This document shows positions 44,158-52,740 of a stretch of 64,000 bases of DNA, one piece after another. Origin of the DNA: Fibrobacterota bacterium. GTDB lineage: Bacteria; Fibrobacterota; Chitinivibrionia; Chitinivibrionales; Chitinispirillaceae. Made by a program: the position numbers and the translations under genes. The notes under the pieces are model-generated. The model had not been told where the DNA came from. It was given only the letters and a program-made list of their open reading frames with translations, and made no database searches. How positions within the stretch are numbered: position 1 is the stretch's first letter; each line of letters opens with the position of its first letter. The stretch spans positions 62,001 through 126,000 of the forward strand of contig JAEWVR010000017.1 of assembly GCA_023459055.1 (NCBI GenBank). The letters run 5' to 3'.

Positions 44158-46572
44158 ATGAAACTTTTCAGGTTCATCGCAGTTGTTTCTGTGGCGGTTT
44201 TGCTCAAAAGCACAATTGTATTTGCCGAAAGTGGTTACGATCTCTGGCTACGGTATGTTCCAATCACCGATGCAACCATTGTATCAAGCTATAAAGCTGC
44301 TGCATCACAAATTGTTATACAGGGGTCATCTGCTACAATGACCGCTGCAGGTAATGAACTGAGTAATGGAATTAAGGGACTACTGGGGCAGACTGTTCAA
44401 AAACAGACATCTGTATCTGAAAATGGTGCAATCGTTATCGGTACTCCCTCGAACTCATCAATTATTAGTGATCTGAAGCTGGCGCTTGACAAAAATCCTG
44501 AAGCATATACTATTGTGACCTTAAAATCGGGTGACTATTCGATTATTGCTGTTGCATCAGAAGGTGAAGCCGGCGCATTATATGGTACATTTCACCTTTT
44601 AAGAATTATGCAAACAGGCGAACCGTTATCCAATCTGAACATAAAGGAAAAACCCGCAATCAAACGCAGGCTGCTTAATCATTGGGATAACATTGATGGA
44701 ACCATCGAGCGTGGATATGCCGGCAGCTCACTCTGGAAATGGTCATCACTGCCGGGTACCGTTGATAAAAGGTATACAGATTATGCCCGTGCCTGTGCAT
44801 CAGTTGGCATTAACGGAACGGTGTTGAATAATGTAAACGCAAATACTGGAAACAATGCCAATATGCTTACTGCATCATACCTTTCAAAAGTAAAGGCACT
44901 TGCAGATGTATTTCGTCCTTATGGTGTAAAAGTGTATCTGTCTGCAAGTTTTGCATCACCGCAAAAGCTTGGTGGTTTGAGCACTGCTGATCCTCTGAAT
45001 GCATCGGTGATTTCCTGGTGGAAAACTAAAGCGGATGAGATTTACAAACTGATACCTGACTTTGGTGGTTTTTTGATAAAGGCAAATTCTGAAGGGCAGC
45101 CGGGGCCAAAAACATATAACCGTACTCATGCTGAAGGAGCCAATTGTCTGGCTGATGCAGTGGCACCATATGGCGGTGTTGTTATCTGGCGGGCATTTGT
45201 TTATGATGACGCAGTGGATTCCGACCGGATGAAAAGGGCGTATAAAGAATTCAAGCCGCTTGATGGCAAATTCAGATCAAATGTAATTGTTCAGGCTAAA
45301 AATGGTCCGTTTGATTTTCAACCACGTGAACCGGTTCATCCGTTGTTTGGTGGGCTGACATCAACACATCTTGGTGCGGAGTTGCAAATTACAAAAGAAT
45401 ATCTTGGACAGAGTGTTCATCTGGTATATCTTGCTCCTCTGTGGAAGGAATTTTTCAATTTTGATACCTATGCGAAAGGTGCCGGTTCCACTGTCGGGAA
45501 AGTAATTGATGGAACGGTATACAATGACACAATGTCATGCATTGCAGGTGTTGCCAACACCGGAAGTGATCAGAACTGGTGCGGGCATCATTTTGATCAG
45601 GCAAACTGGTACGCTTTTGGCAGACTTGCCTGGAATCACTCGCTGTCATCAGGTAAAATTGCCTATGAGTGGACAAAGATGACCTGGGGTTGGAATGATA
45701 CTGTTGTCAAGACTATTGCGAAAATGCTCAAGAGTTCGAGAGAAGCATGTGTAGATTATATGGATCCACTCGGACTTGGCGGAATTTTCGCAGAAGGTCA
45801 TCATTACGGACCACAACCGGATTACGCTGTAAATACAGAGCATTTGGATTGGAATTCAACCTACTGGCATAAAGCCGATACAAAAGGTGTCGGGTATAAT
45901 CGTACGAGTAGCGGCAGCGACTATGTCAGTCAGTATTTTCCGGAGAATAAGACCAAATTCAATTCAATAACAACCTGTCCGCTAGAACTCTTGTGCTGGT
46001 TCTATCATGTTCCCTGGGGAGAGAAGCTCAGTACCGGTAAAACGTTCTGGGATGAACTTTGCTTTCGTTATGGTCATGGTCTTAATTATGTAAAAAAAAT
46101 GCGTGATGACCAGTGGCCATCATTGAGCAGCTACATTGATGCAGATCGTTTTGCGGCAGTAAAGAGCAAACTTGCGACACATTATACCGATGCAAAAACA
46201 TGGTATGATGTTTGTACAAAATATTTCGGGACATTCAGTAAATTGTCGATACCAGGATATACTCCACCTGCAGATGACTATTATAACACGTATGACCCGG
46301 ATGACCTTTATGACCCTGATAACCCAAAATACCCCCCTGTCAGTGGCTGGACCGCCATTCGAACAATAAAGCAGCAATCGATCTCTTTTGAAAAGAGTAA
46401 AGAACCGGTTTTTATCTTCAATCTACAGGGAAAGTTAATTCAAAAAACTGATCATCAACCCGTATCCCGCGCTGTAAATATTGACAAAATAGCCCGGAAT
46501 GCCAGTCAGGGTATAGTAATTATCAAACAAAATGGTGTTAAACCAAAGACCTGTATGGCAGGTGAGCGTTAA
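44158..46572 (+). CDS. Secreted GH67 alpha-glucuronidase with C-terminal sorting-like domain
   Basis: 804 residues from ATG 44158 (TGGAG six bases upstream, directly before a signal peptide KLFRFIAVVSVAVLLKSTIVFA). It releases (4-O-methyl)glucuronic acid from xylo-oligosaccharides. Seen: RLLNHWDNIDGTIERGYAG, KANSEGQPGP, VIVQAKNGPFDFQPREP, HLGAELQITKEYLG. By spacing, Glu312, Asp386 and Glu414 match the acid and the base pair recalled for the Cellvibrio enzyme. After residue 700 comes an Asp/Pro-rich linker and a roughly 60-residue beta-rich tail (VFIFNLQGKLIQK...GIVIIKQNG) resembling sorting domains of type IX-secreted or Fibrobacter proteins, so it may be surface-bound. Most GH67 enzymes are intracellular; secretion is unusual. 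Confidence 0.88.
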   Translation: MKLFRFIAVVSVAVLLKSTIVFAESGYDLWLRYVPITDATIVSSYKAAASQIVIQGSSATMTAAGNELSNGIKGLLGQTVQKQTSVSENGAIVIGTPSNSSIISDLKLALDKNPEAYTIVTLKSGDYSIIAVASEGEAGALYGTFHLLRIMQTGEPLSNLNIKEKPAIKRRLLNHWDNIDGTIERGYAGSSLWKWSSLPGTVDKRYTDYARACASVGINGTVLNNVNANTGNNANMLTASYLSKVKALADVFRPYGVKVYLSASFASPQKLGGLSTADPLNASVISWWKTKADEIYKLIPDFGGFLIKANSEGQPGPKTYNRTHAEGANCLADAVAPYGGVVIWRAFVYDDAVDSDRMKRAYKEFKPLDGKFRSNVIVQAKNGPFDFQPREPVHPLFGGLTSTHLGAELQITKEYLGQSVHLVYLAPLWKEFFNFDTYAKGAGSTVGKVIDGTVYNDTMSCIAGVANTGSDQNWCGHHFDQANWYAFGRLAWNHSLSSGKIAYEWTKMTWGWNDTVVKTIAKMLKSSREACVDYMDPLGLGGIFAEGHHYGPQPDYAVNTEHLDWNSTYWHKADTKGVGYNRTSSGSDYVSQYFPENKTKFNSITTCPLELLCWFYHVPWGEKLSTGKTFWDELCFRYGHGLNYVKKMRDDQWPSLSSYIDADRFAAVKSKLATHYTDAKTWYDVCTKYFGTFSKLSIPGYTPPADDYYNTYDPDDLYDPDNPKYPPVSGWTAIRTIKQQSISFEKSKEPVFIFNLQGKLIQKTDHQPVSRAVNIDKIARNASQGIVIIKQNGVKPKTCMAGER

Positions 46573-46806
46573 GTTGTCGTTTTTCTCCTGAATGTATGTT
46601 TTTTGTACTATCGGGAGATTAAAAAACTGTGTCAGTCAGTTAAAGGATCGAACGTAGCGCGTCAGGATCACTGTTTGCTACGCTTGCAGCTTTGTAAAAC
46701 TGGTTTCTATCAGGTTCAGTCTTCCATTGCTTGAAATAATGGTCTATAACTCTTTTCATAATAATATCAATGACATAAGATGCAAAATGAGTTCGACAAC
46801 CGAAAA
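46573..46806. other. Intergenic region with hairpin and a reading-frame remnant
   Basis: A dyad TCTCCTGA/TCGGGAGA (46584-46618) lies soon after the GH67 stop, with no T-run on the plus strand. On the minus strand, from about 46759 down to 46667, a frame reads MKRVIDHYFKQWKTEPDR, like the start of AAA_14/DUF4143 ATPases, and then breaks off. It is too short for a gene and is best seen as a decayed fragment. Confidence 0.4.
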
Positions 46807-46810
46807 AAAT

Positions 46811-46927
46811 GGTTGTAAATCAAGGATGCTTTTCCATTTTTTTGGCTGTAAATCAAGGATGTTTTAGTGTGAATTTGGTTGTAAGTCAAGGTTGTGTTCT
46901 GCCAGGTATGGTCACAATTCAGGAATA
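46811..46927. repeat. 33-bp-period tandem repeat (three clear copies, one degenerate)
   Basis: GG[T/C]TGTAA[A/G]TCAAGG[A/T]TG starts at 46811, 46844 and 46877, and a copy with 11 of 18 matches starts at 46910, all exactly 33 bases apart. The flanking part of each unit is T-rich. The array lies 80-196 bases before the DUF5683-like gene and could bind a regulator repeatedly on one DNA face, or be a simple minisatellite. Confidence 0.7.
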
Positions 46928-47006
46928 ATCAGGCAAAAAATCTTTTTCGTAAAAATACCGACATTCCTATATGCATAATATTATTTTCATTTAACAGGTT
47001 AAATAA

Positions 47007-47927
47007 ATGATAAAAAAAGTATTAATAATTATAGGTTTAGCTGTTTTTAGTGTTTTTGCTGATTCAGAAGTGGCTCTTCAAAAAAAAGATTCGGGAAGTG
47101 TTTCCTTAGCGGATACTACACAGCATACGTTTTCAAAGCCGCTTGCCGGTTCGTTATCGCTGCTACTGCCTGGTGCTGGTCAGTTTTATACACGGCAATA
47201 TTTCAAAGGGAGTATTGTCACGGCATCCGAAGCATTGACAGTTGGAATTGCACTCTACTGGTATGACAGCTATAAAACGTTTGATAATAATAAAAAGCCG
47301 CTGCTTTTGAAAGCGGATACATCGACGGGTACGGCGCGGTTAAAGCTACTTAATGATGCTGAGATGACAGAACTTGATGCACGCAGGGCACAATACCGTA
47401 TGATCAATGCATTGGCGTGGTCAGGAGGTATTTACGTCTATGGATTTCTTGATGCAATTGGAAAAGCAACAATCAATGATCATTCAGAAAAAAGTCCGTT
47501 AAAGGCCGGGTTGCTTTCTGCAATACCGGGGCTGGGACTTGGTCAGTGGTATAATGGTTCAATTTCCAAAGCGGGTTTAATTTTTATGGGGCAGATGTCA
47601 ATGGGTGTTGCAGCTGCCAACTATCATCGATTAATGACAAAGGCGGAACGGGAGAAGAAGAAACTTGATGATCTCGACACGCTTGATAATAAAATGTTTC
47701 TTGAAATGAAAAACAGTGGATACCTTACCAGGTGGGAGAATGAGCGTCAGGGGGCCTTTAAAAATAGAAATGCCTTCTTATGGTACTCGATTTTTTATTA
47801 CATGTATGGTATCTTTGATGCAGTTGTGGATGCGCATCTTCATGACTATCCGGAGAAAATGAAACTCTATCCTGACCTTGCACCGTCAGGGCAGGGTGTT
47901 GAGCTCCGGTTACATTATTCTTTTTGA
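47007..47927 (+). CDS. DUF5683-like membrane protein
   Basis: 306 residues. Signal-like N-terminus (KKVLIIIGLAVFSVFA), then two copies of the LPG-A-G motif: SLSLLLPGAGQFYTRQYFKGS and GLLSAIPGLGLGQWYNGSISKAGLIF. Hydrophobic stretches alternate with charged ones (KAEREKKKLDDLDTLDNK). The domain belongs to the same type as the proteins at 31099 and 31794. Function unknown, but probably an inner-membrane or envelope protein. Divided from the LacI gene by 78 bases that hold leader repeat B. Confidence 0.65.
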   Translation: MIKKVLIIIGLAVFSVFADSEVALQKKDSGSVSLADTTQHTFSKPLAGSLSLLLPGAGQFYTRQYFKGSIVTASEALTVGIALYWYDSYKTFDNNKKPLLLKADTSTGTARLKLLNDAEMTELDARRAQYRMINALAWSGGIYVYGFLDAIGKATINDHSEKSPLKAGLLSAIPGLGLGQWYNGSISKAGLIFMGQMSMGVAAANYHRLMTKAEREKKKLDDLDTLDNKMFLEMKNSGYLTRWENERQGAFKNRNAFLWYSIFYYMYGIFDAVVDAHLHDYPEKMKLYPDLAPSGQGVELRLHYSF

Positions 47928-47943
47928 TAACATAATTTTTTAA

Positions 47944-47997
47944 TAGTTCGATTCTCAGTGGTTCCAGGGGACTGGGAAATAACAAAAAAAGAGGGTA
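47944..47997 (+). repeat. Leader repeat copy B, upstream of the LacI gene
   Basis: Second copy of the leader at 43915-43967; see that entry for the shared blocks. Here the purine-rich end GAGGGTAGGAG provides the SD four bases before the LacI ATG at 48006. Confidence 0.7.
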
Positions 47998-48005
47998 GGA
48001 GTTGT

Positions 48006-49001
48006 ATGACAGTAACGTTGAAAGATATCGCGGAACGCGCAGGGGTTACATCAGCGACAGTTTCAATGGTTATTAATAATAAACCTAATATTTCTGAAAA
48101 CACCCGCAAGAAAGTTCTCAAGATCGCCAAAGAGTTGAATTATTATCCAAATGTCATAGCACGTGGATTGGCAACCAAGAAATCCAACTCGATCGGTGTG
48201 ATAGTACCAAATCTTGCGTCATCATTTGTTGTCCGTGTACTTCAGGGAATAAAAAGTACTAATCGTGATATTGAATATACTGTGCAGCTGTTTGATACAG
48301 TTGGACAAAAAGAGACAGAAACACAATTGTTTCAACGTCTGGCACGTGAACGTCGTATTGACGGAGTGATACTTATCAGTTCGACCGTTACTGATGAGGA
48401 ACTGAATGTGTTTGGTGAGGAGAGCGTTCCAAGCATTGTTGTAGCGCGTCACTGCGAACACCTCGATTCTGTTTATGTCAATAACGAGCTTGGTGCCACA
48501 GATGCTACAGACTATCTTATTGGCAAGGGACATACACGGATTGCATGTGTTATTACCGAGAAAAATGGAGTTCCTACCCAGGAGCGTCTTGAGGGATACA
48601 GGAAATCGCTGGGTCAGCATGGCATTGCTTTCAGGGAAGAACTGGTTTTTACTGTTGATGACGACACGATGTCCAATGGTATCGAGGTTTTTCATCGTAT
48701 TCATGAGTTGCAGCCGAAAGTGACTGCTGTGTTTGTTCCTGCCGGAGATATGGTAGCGATCGGACTGATCAAGGAAGCCAAGAAAAAAGGTGTAAAGGTT
48801 CCTGATGAACTTGCGGTGGTGGGCTTTGATGATATCCCCGCTGCAGAAGTAATTGAACCGTCACTTACAACGGTACGTCAGCCAAAACTTGAGATGGGTG
48901 ATTATGCGATCAATATGATAGTTGATAAAATCGAAGGCCGTGAAACCGGAGTCAAGCACAAGGAACTTCCGACCAAATTCATTATCAGAGAATCTGCCTG
49001 A
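48006..49001 (+). CDS. LacI-family transcriptional regulator
   Basis: 331 residues from ATG 48006 (SD AGGAG); the longer frame to 47958 would run through leader repeat B and is rejected. Seen: helix-turn-helix TLKDIAERAGVTSATVSMVINNKPNISENTRKKV (residues about 4-37), hinge YPNVIARGLATKKSNSIGVIVPN, periplasmic-binding-protein-like effector domain and the C-terminal TTVRQPKLEMGDYA. It is expected to sense a sugar and control nearby carbohydrate genes; the GH67 gene 1.4 kb upstream is the obvious candidate (inference). The GH67 gene has a similar leader, which supports shared regulation or descent. Confidence 0.9.
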   Translation: MTVTLKDIAERAGVTSATVSMVINNKPNISENTRKKVLKIAKELNYYPNVIARGLATKKSNSIGVIVPNLASSFVVRVLQGIKSTNRDIEYTVQLFDTVGQKETETQLFQRLARERRIDGVILISSTVTDEELNVFGEESVPSIVVARHCEHLDSVYVNNELGATDATDYLIGKGHTRIACVITEKNGVPTQERLEGYRKSLGQHGIAFREELVFTVDDDTMSNGIEVFHRIHELQPKVTAVFVPAGDMVAIGLIKEAKKKGVKVPDELAVVGFDDIPAAEVIEPSLTTVRQPKLEMGDYAINMIVDKIEGRETGVKHKELPTKFIIRESA

Positions 49002-49102
49002 TATAGTATTGCTTTGCGGTTGTGGTAGTACAGGCGTGTATGTCTGATCGCTATAGTCACAACGTTCCTTTGATGCTTACTAATCGAAAGCAGGTTTACT
49101 AA

Positions 49103-50311
49103 ATGACTAACTCTCTTGTCGCTCTTGTAAAGTGCGACTCTTATACACCACAGATTGTTGAAAAAGCGGTACGTGACGGTATTGGCCTTATTGGTGGTAT
49201 TGAAGCGATCCTCTCGCCTCATGAAAAGGTACTGCTGAAGCCTAATATTCTAAAAGGTGCTGAGCCTGAACGTGCGGTTACAACACATCCTGAAGTGTTT
49301 CGGGCTGTTGCAAAAATTGTCAAAGAGTATGCTTCGAATGTCCGGTATGGTGATTCTCCCGGAGACCCGATTTCATCAATGGGTTCTTACAGGAAGTGTG
49401 GTATTGCGCAGGTCGCAGAGGAACTTGGCATACCAGCTGCAGATTTTGATCATGGAAAGGACTGCGGATTTCCTGAAGGCATCGCGACCAAACGGTTGAC
49501 AATTGCAAATGCAGTACTTGAAAGTGATGCCATAATCAGTCTTCCGAAGCTTAAAACGCATGGTTTGACACGTATGACCGGCGCGATTAAAAATCAGTAT
49601 GGATGCATACCCGGCATGGTCAAAGGGCAATATCATGCGCAGTTCCCGGATGTGTTTCTTTTTAGTAAATTACTGGTTGATATATGCCGTTTTGTTAAAC
49701 CGCGGTTGTATGTCATGGATGCCTGTATTGGTATGGAAGGCAACGGGCCGCAGAGTGGAGATCCAAGAAAAATCGGGTGTCTTATCATATCAACCGATCC
49801 TGTAGCGATAGATACTGTCGGTTGCATGCTTATGAATCTTGATCCGTCATTTGTACCACCGGTTGTTTACGGAAAAGAAGCCGGGCTTGGCAATAGTGAT
49901 TCCGGGAGCATAACTATTGTTGGTGAAAATGTCAATAACTATGTTGTAAAGGACTTCAATGTAGTCCGCAAACTACCGTCACAACTGCCGAAAAGCAGAA
50001 TTCTCGGTGAGATTCGTCGTTTGTTCATTCCCCGGCCACTTATCGACAAATCAAAGTGTGTAGTGTGTAAAAAATGTATCGAAGTATGTCCGGTTGATCC
50101 GAAAGTACTCTCCATGAAACAGTCAAAACGGGAACCACAGTATGATTACCGACGCTGTATTCGCTGTTATTGCTGTCAGGAACTTTGTCCTGCGAAGGCA
50201 ATTTCCATTTACGAACCGAAACTAAAGAAATTGCTTCCGTTTCTTACATATATATCACTGTTTTTTTCGGTGTTTCACAGTCGCAAAGCATCACAGAAAA
50301 AGGGAACGTGA
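49103..50311 (+). CDS. DUF362 protein with two 4Fe-4S clusters
   Basis: 402 residues. DUF362 domain (about 1-290; LVALVKCDSYTP, LLKPNILKG, RYGDSPGDPISSMGSYRKCGI, LPKLKTHGLTRMTGAIKNQYGCIPG, DACIGMEGNGP), then a bacterial ferredoxin domain with two CxxCxxCxxxCP-type motifs: CVVCKKCIEVCP near residue 319 and CIRCYCCQELCP near 352. A hydrophobic C-terminus (LLPFLTYISLFFSVF) may touch the membrane. Redox protein of unknown substrate. The stop overlaps the GTG of the LplA-like gene (GTGA), so they are translated together. Confidence 0.85.
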   Translation: MTNSLVALVKCDSYTPQIVEKAVRDGIGLIGGIEAILSPHEKVLLKPNILKGAEPERAVTTHPEVFRAVAKIVKEYASNVRYGDSPGDPISSMGSYRKCGIAQVAEELGIPAADFDHGKDCGFPEGIATKRLTIANAVLESDAIISLPKLKTHGLTRMTGAIKNQYGCIPGMVKGQYHAQFPDVFLFSKLLVDICRFVKPRLYVMDACIGMEGNGPQSGDPRKIGCLIISTDPVAIDTVGCMLMNLDPSFVPPVVYGKEAGLGNSDSGSITIVGENVNNYVVKDFNVVRKLPSQLPKSRILGEIRRLFIPRPLIDKSKCVVCKKCIEVCPVDPKVLSMKQSKREPQYDYRRCIRCYCCQELCPAKAISIYEPKLKKLLPFLTYISLFFSVFHSRKASQKKGT

Positions 50312-50985
50312 GCGTGATACCCGAAACAGTGGAACAACATTTCAGTTCTGTGAATCTTCCGCTTTTTCCGGGTGAACTCCGCAAAAATGATGCATTGTTT
50401 TTACATGGTGCGGTTAGCGGACAGAATCTGTTTGTGTTTACGTATGTACAAAAAGGCACTGAGGTTGTCCATGGACCATCCTGTCGTGTTGCCGATGAGA
50501 TCAATGTTGACGCATGCAGAATGGATAGTGTCAGAATCGTTGCCCGGCGTGGCGGCGGAGGGACGGTTGTATTATCTGACGGTATGTGTATTACGATTGT
50601 TGTCGGCAGGCGACACGGGAGATATGCACAACCGATATTTAACAGCATTCATCAATCGATGATTGCTGTTCTTTTAAAAGCGGGTGTTAACGGATGTGAG
50701 TGCCGGGGCATCAGTGATATTGCTATCAATAATAAAAAAGTACTCGGAAGTTCATTGTATCTCGGAAATAAACCGGATTATTTTTATTATCAATCAAGTT
50801 TTATGGTTGCATCAGATATCGCGCTTATAAGTAAATACCTGAGGCATCCCCCAAAGGAGCCGGATTACCGACAGCAACGTGATCATGAAGATTTTTGCAC
50901 AACACTTTCACGTGAAGGCTATGCTATCGGAGTTCAAACCATTGCCGATCTTTTTTGTAAAGGAATTACTGATACTGTTAGTTGA
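50308..50985 (+). CDS. Lipoate-protein ligase A-like protein (BPL/LPL fold)
   Basis: 225 residues from GTG 50308, with AAGGGA upstream and the codon overlapping the DUF362 stop; the longer frame from 50170 runs through that gene. Seen: catalytic-domain motifs RIVARRGGGGTVVLSDG (the RR-GGG lipoyl-binding loop) and SDIAINNKKVLGSSLYLGNKPDYFYYQSSFM with the lysine that contacts the acyl-adenylate. No lipoylated E2 or gcvH gene is near. In this operon, between DUF362-ferredoxin and a B12 radical SAM enzyme, it may attach an unusual acyl group rather than lipoate (inference). Confidence 0.75.
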   Translation: MSVIPETVEQHFSSVNLPLFPGELRKNDALFLHGAVSGQNLFVFTYVQKGTEVVHGPSCRVADEINVDACRMDSVRIVARRGGGGTVVLSDGMCITIVVGRRHGRYAQPIFNSIHQSMIAVLLKAGVNGCECRGISDIAINNKKVLGSSLYLGNKPDYFYYQSSFMVASDIALISKYLRHPPKEPDYRQQRDHEDFCTTLSREGYAIGVQTIADLFCKGITDTVS

Positions 50986-51020
50986 TAGAAAGAGTTGTAA
51001 GGTATACAAACTACGACATT

Positions 51021-52442
51021 ATGAAAATTGTACTATTTAACCCCCGCGGGTATGCATTGATACCCGGGAAACGACATATCAGTTCGCTTGCATGTGTAAT
51101 GCCGCCGCTTGGGCTTGCATCAATTGCCGCTGTCATGCGTAAAGCCGACCATGATGTTACTATTTTTGATGCGGCACTTGAATGTGATATTGGCAATCAG
51201 ACATGGGCACGACGTATTGCACAGCTGAAACCTGATATTGCAGGATTCACTGCGACAACATCGGCGTTTCAGGATGCCTATGATGTGTGTGCGAGATTAA
51301 AGCATATATTCCCATCATGCAAAACAGTTTTTGGTGGCGTGCATGCATCATGGGGTAAAGGTTCACTGCTCGCTCAGTTTAAAAATATTGATTATATAAT
51401 TGCCGGTGAGGGTGAAATCGCGTTCAGGGCACTTGCTGATAATTTCAGGGGAATAATGTATGACAGGGTGTATTACCGAAACGGTAAAGAGGTCAGTTGT
51501 GGAACAATAGAAACGCCTGTTGTTGGCCTTGATGAGCTCCCGTTTCCGGCATATGATTTATTAAAGGGCTTTCCGCAAAAATACAGAATGCCCCTTTTTG
51601 GATATCCGAAACATCCCGGCGCTAATATTGTTTCGTCAAGAGGTTGTGTCTATCAGTGCTCCTATTGTGATCGTTCGGTGTTCGGAAAAACGTTCAGGTG
51701 GAACTCACCGGAGTACACCTTTCAGCAGATGCTCTGGCTTAGACGTGAATTCGGTATTCGTCATGTAAATTTCTATGATGATCTTTTTACACTGAACAGA
51801 CAACGTGTTACTGAACTTTGTGAACGTATTGCATCAAGTAAACTAAAGGTGACGTTCAACTGTATTGTACGCATTGGTCATATTGACAAAGAGCTGATAC
51901 GGCTTCTGAAAAAAGGAGGCTGCTGGATGGTCTCGGTGGGAATTGAATCAGGGGATCAGCGTCTGCTTGACAAGCATAAGGATGGTTTGTCTCTTGACGC
52001 AATACGACGGGATGTTCAGCTTCTACACGATAGCGGATTATGGGTCAAGGGATTATTCATGATGGGTTTTCCGGGTGAAACAGAAGCCGGAATAATAAAA
52101 ACACGCGAGTTCGCGTGTTCATTGCCGCTCAAGGATGCCAATATTACCGCGTTCACGCCGTTTCCCGGTGCGCCGATCACAAAGGATATTGAGCGTCTCG
52201 GTGCATTCAACAATAACTGGTCGAAAATGGATTGTGTCAACTTTGTTTTTGTGTCAAATGAAATTAAAGACATTGCTATTCTTAAGAAGCACTATCACCT
52301 TTTTTATAAAGAATTCTACAATCGTCCGTTCATGCATCAGAAGGTGTATCCGAAAATGATGCTTCAGTCACCGCATAGTTATTATCGTCTAGTCAAGCAT
52401 GCGTCAAGTTTCCTTGATTTTACGAAATCGCTTGGTGAGTGA
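51021..52442 (+). CDS. B12-binding-domain radical SAM protein
   Basis: 473 residues from ATG 51021 (MKIVLFNPRGYALIPGKRH); a TTG at 50982 overlapping the previous stop is an alternative. Seen: cobalamin-binding-type N-domain (PPLGLASIAAVMRKADHDVTIFDAA, PDIAGFTATTSAF, FGGVHASWGKGSLL), then the radical SAM site Cys209-x3-Cys213-x2-Cys216 (GCVYQCSYCDR), GIESGDQRLLDKHKDGLSLD and FMMGFPGETEAG. Third gene of the DUF362/LplA-like operon, so the three likely act on one substrate. The family includes methyltransferases and ring-forming enzymes. Specific reaction unknown. Confidence 0.85.
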   Translation: MKIVLFNPRGYALIPGKRHISSLACVMPPLGLASIAAVMRKADHDVTIFDAALECDIGNQTWARRIAQLKPDIAGFTATTSAFQDAYDVCARLKHIFPSCKTVFGGVHASWGKGSLLAQFKNIDYIIAGEGEIAFRALADNFRGIMYDRVYYRNGKEVSCGTIETPVVGLDELPFPAYDLLKGFPQKYRMPLFGYPKHPGANIVSSRGCVYQCSYCDRSVFGKTFRWNSPEYTFQQMLWLRREFGIRHVNFYDDLFTLNRQRVTELCERIASSKLKVTFNCIVRIGHIDKELIRLLKKGGCWMVSVGIESGDQRLLDKHKDGLSLDAIRRDVQLLHDSGLWVKGLFMMGFPGETEAGIIKTREFACSLPLKDANITAFTPFPGAPITKDIERLGAFNNNWSKMDCVNFVFVSNEIKDIAILKKHYHLFYKEFYNRPFMHQKVYPKMMLQSPHSYYRLVKHASSFLDFTKSLGE

Positions 52443-52447
52443 AAGAA

Positions 52448-52539
52448 CGCCCCCTAAATCCCCCGCAGGGGGACTTGAAGAAATAGGCTAAACAAGCTAT
52501 TCCGCTCTCAAAGTCCCCCTGCGGGGGATTTAGGGGGCG
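52448..52539. repeat. Hairpin repeat with 29-bp perfect inverted arms
   Basis: 52448-52476 and 52511-52539 are exact reverse complements (C- and G-rich, containing CCCCGCAGGGGG). The middle carries a further stem (AATAGGCT/AGCTATT). The first bases lie five after the radical SAM stop. The arm core recurs as a single copy at 52587-52608. This repeat type is common in many bacterial genomes. Confidence 0.85.
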
Positions 52540-52568
52540 AGCAACCGGCACAGCTGCAACATGTCAAG

Positions 52569-52608
52569 CTTAAGTTAACGACATTGAAATCCCCCGCAGG
52601 GGGACTTT
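52569..52608. repeat. CTTAAGTTAACGACATT half-site joined to a half copy of the GC-rich repeat
   Basis: 52569-52585 equals half of the 30440 palindrome. Immediately after it, 52587-52608 repeats the AAATCCCCCGCAGGGGGACTT core of the hairpin at 52448. So two repeat families are abutted. Confidence 0.7.
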
Positions 52609-52740
52609 ATGAAAGAGACAAAATCTGACGGGGCACTCTCTATTGACCATCCTGAATACTATAAAATCAATGGGAGATTGATACCAGAAGAAGCCCTCCC
52701 TTACGGTCAGGCCCCGGAATGGATCGAATTCTGTTTGTGA
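52609..52740 (+). CDS. Small hypothetical ORF (43 codons) with SD supplied by a repeat
   Basis: ATG five bases after GGGGGA of the repeat, then 43 residues rich in charged amino acids (DHPEYYKINGRLIPEEAL, ending PEWIEFCL). No signal peptide, no match recognised. The composition is coding-like (Pro, Glu, Tyr, Trp) but it is short and isolated. It may be a remnant of the end of a larger gene. Confidence 0.35.
   Translation: MKETKSDGALSIDHPEYYKINGRLIPEEALPYGQAPEWIEFCL

Noticed and set aside
46811..46927. Tandem repeats considered as a CRISPR array
   Set aside because: Only three to four degenerate units, 15-base similar intervals instead of unique spacers, and no cas genes.
50170..50307. Upstream extension of the LplA-like frame
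   Set aside because: It runs through the coding end of the DUF362 gene. GTG 50308 with its SD and GTGA overlap is a better start.
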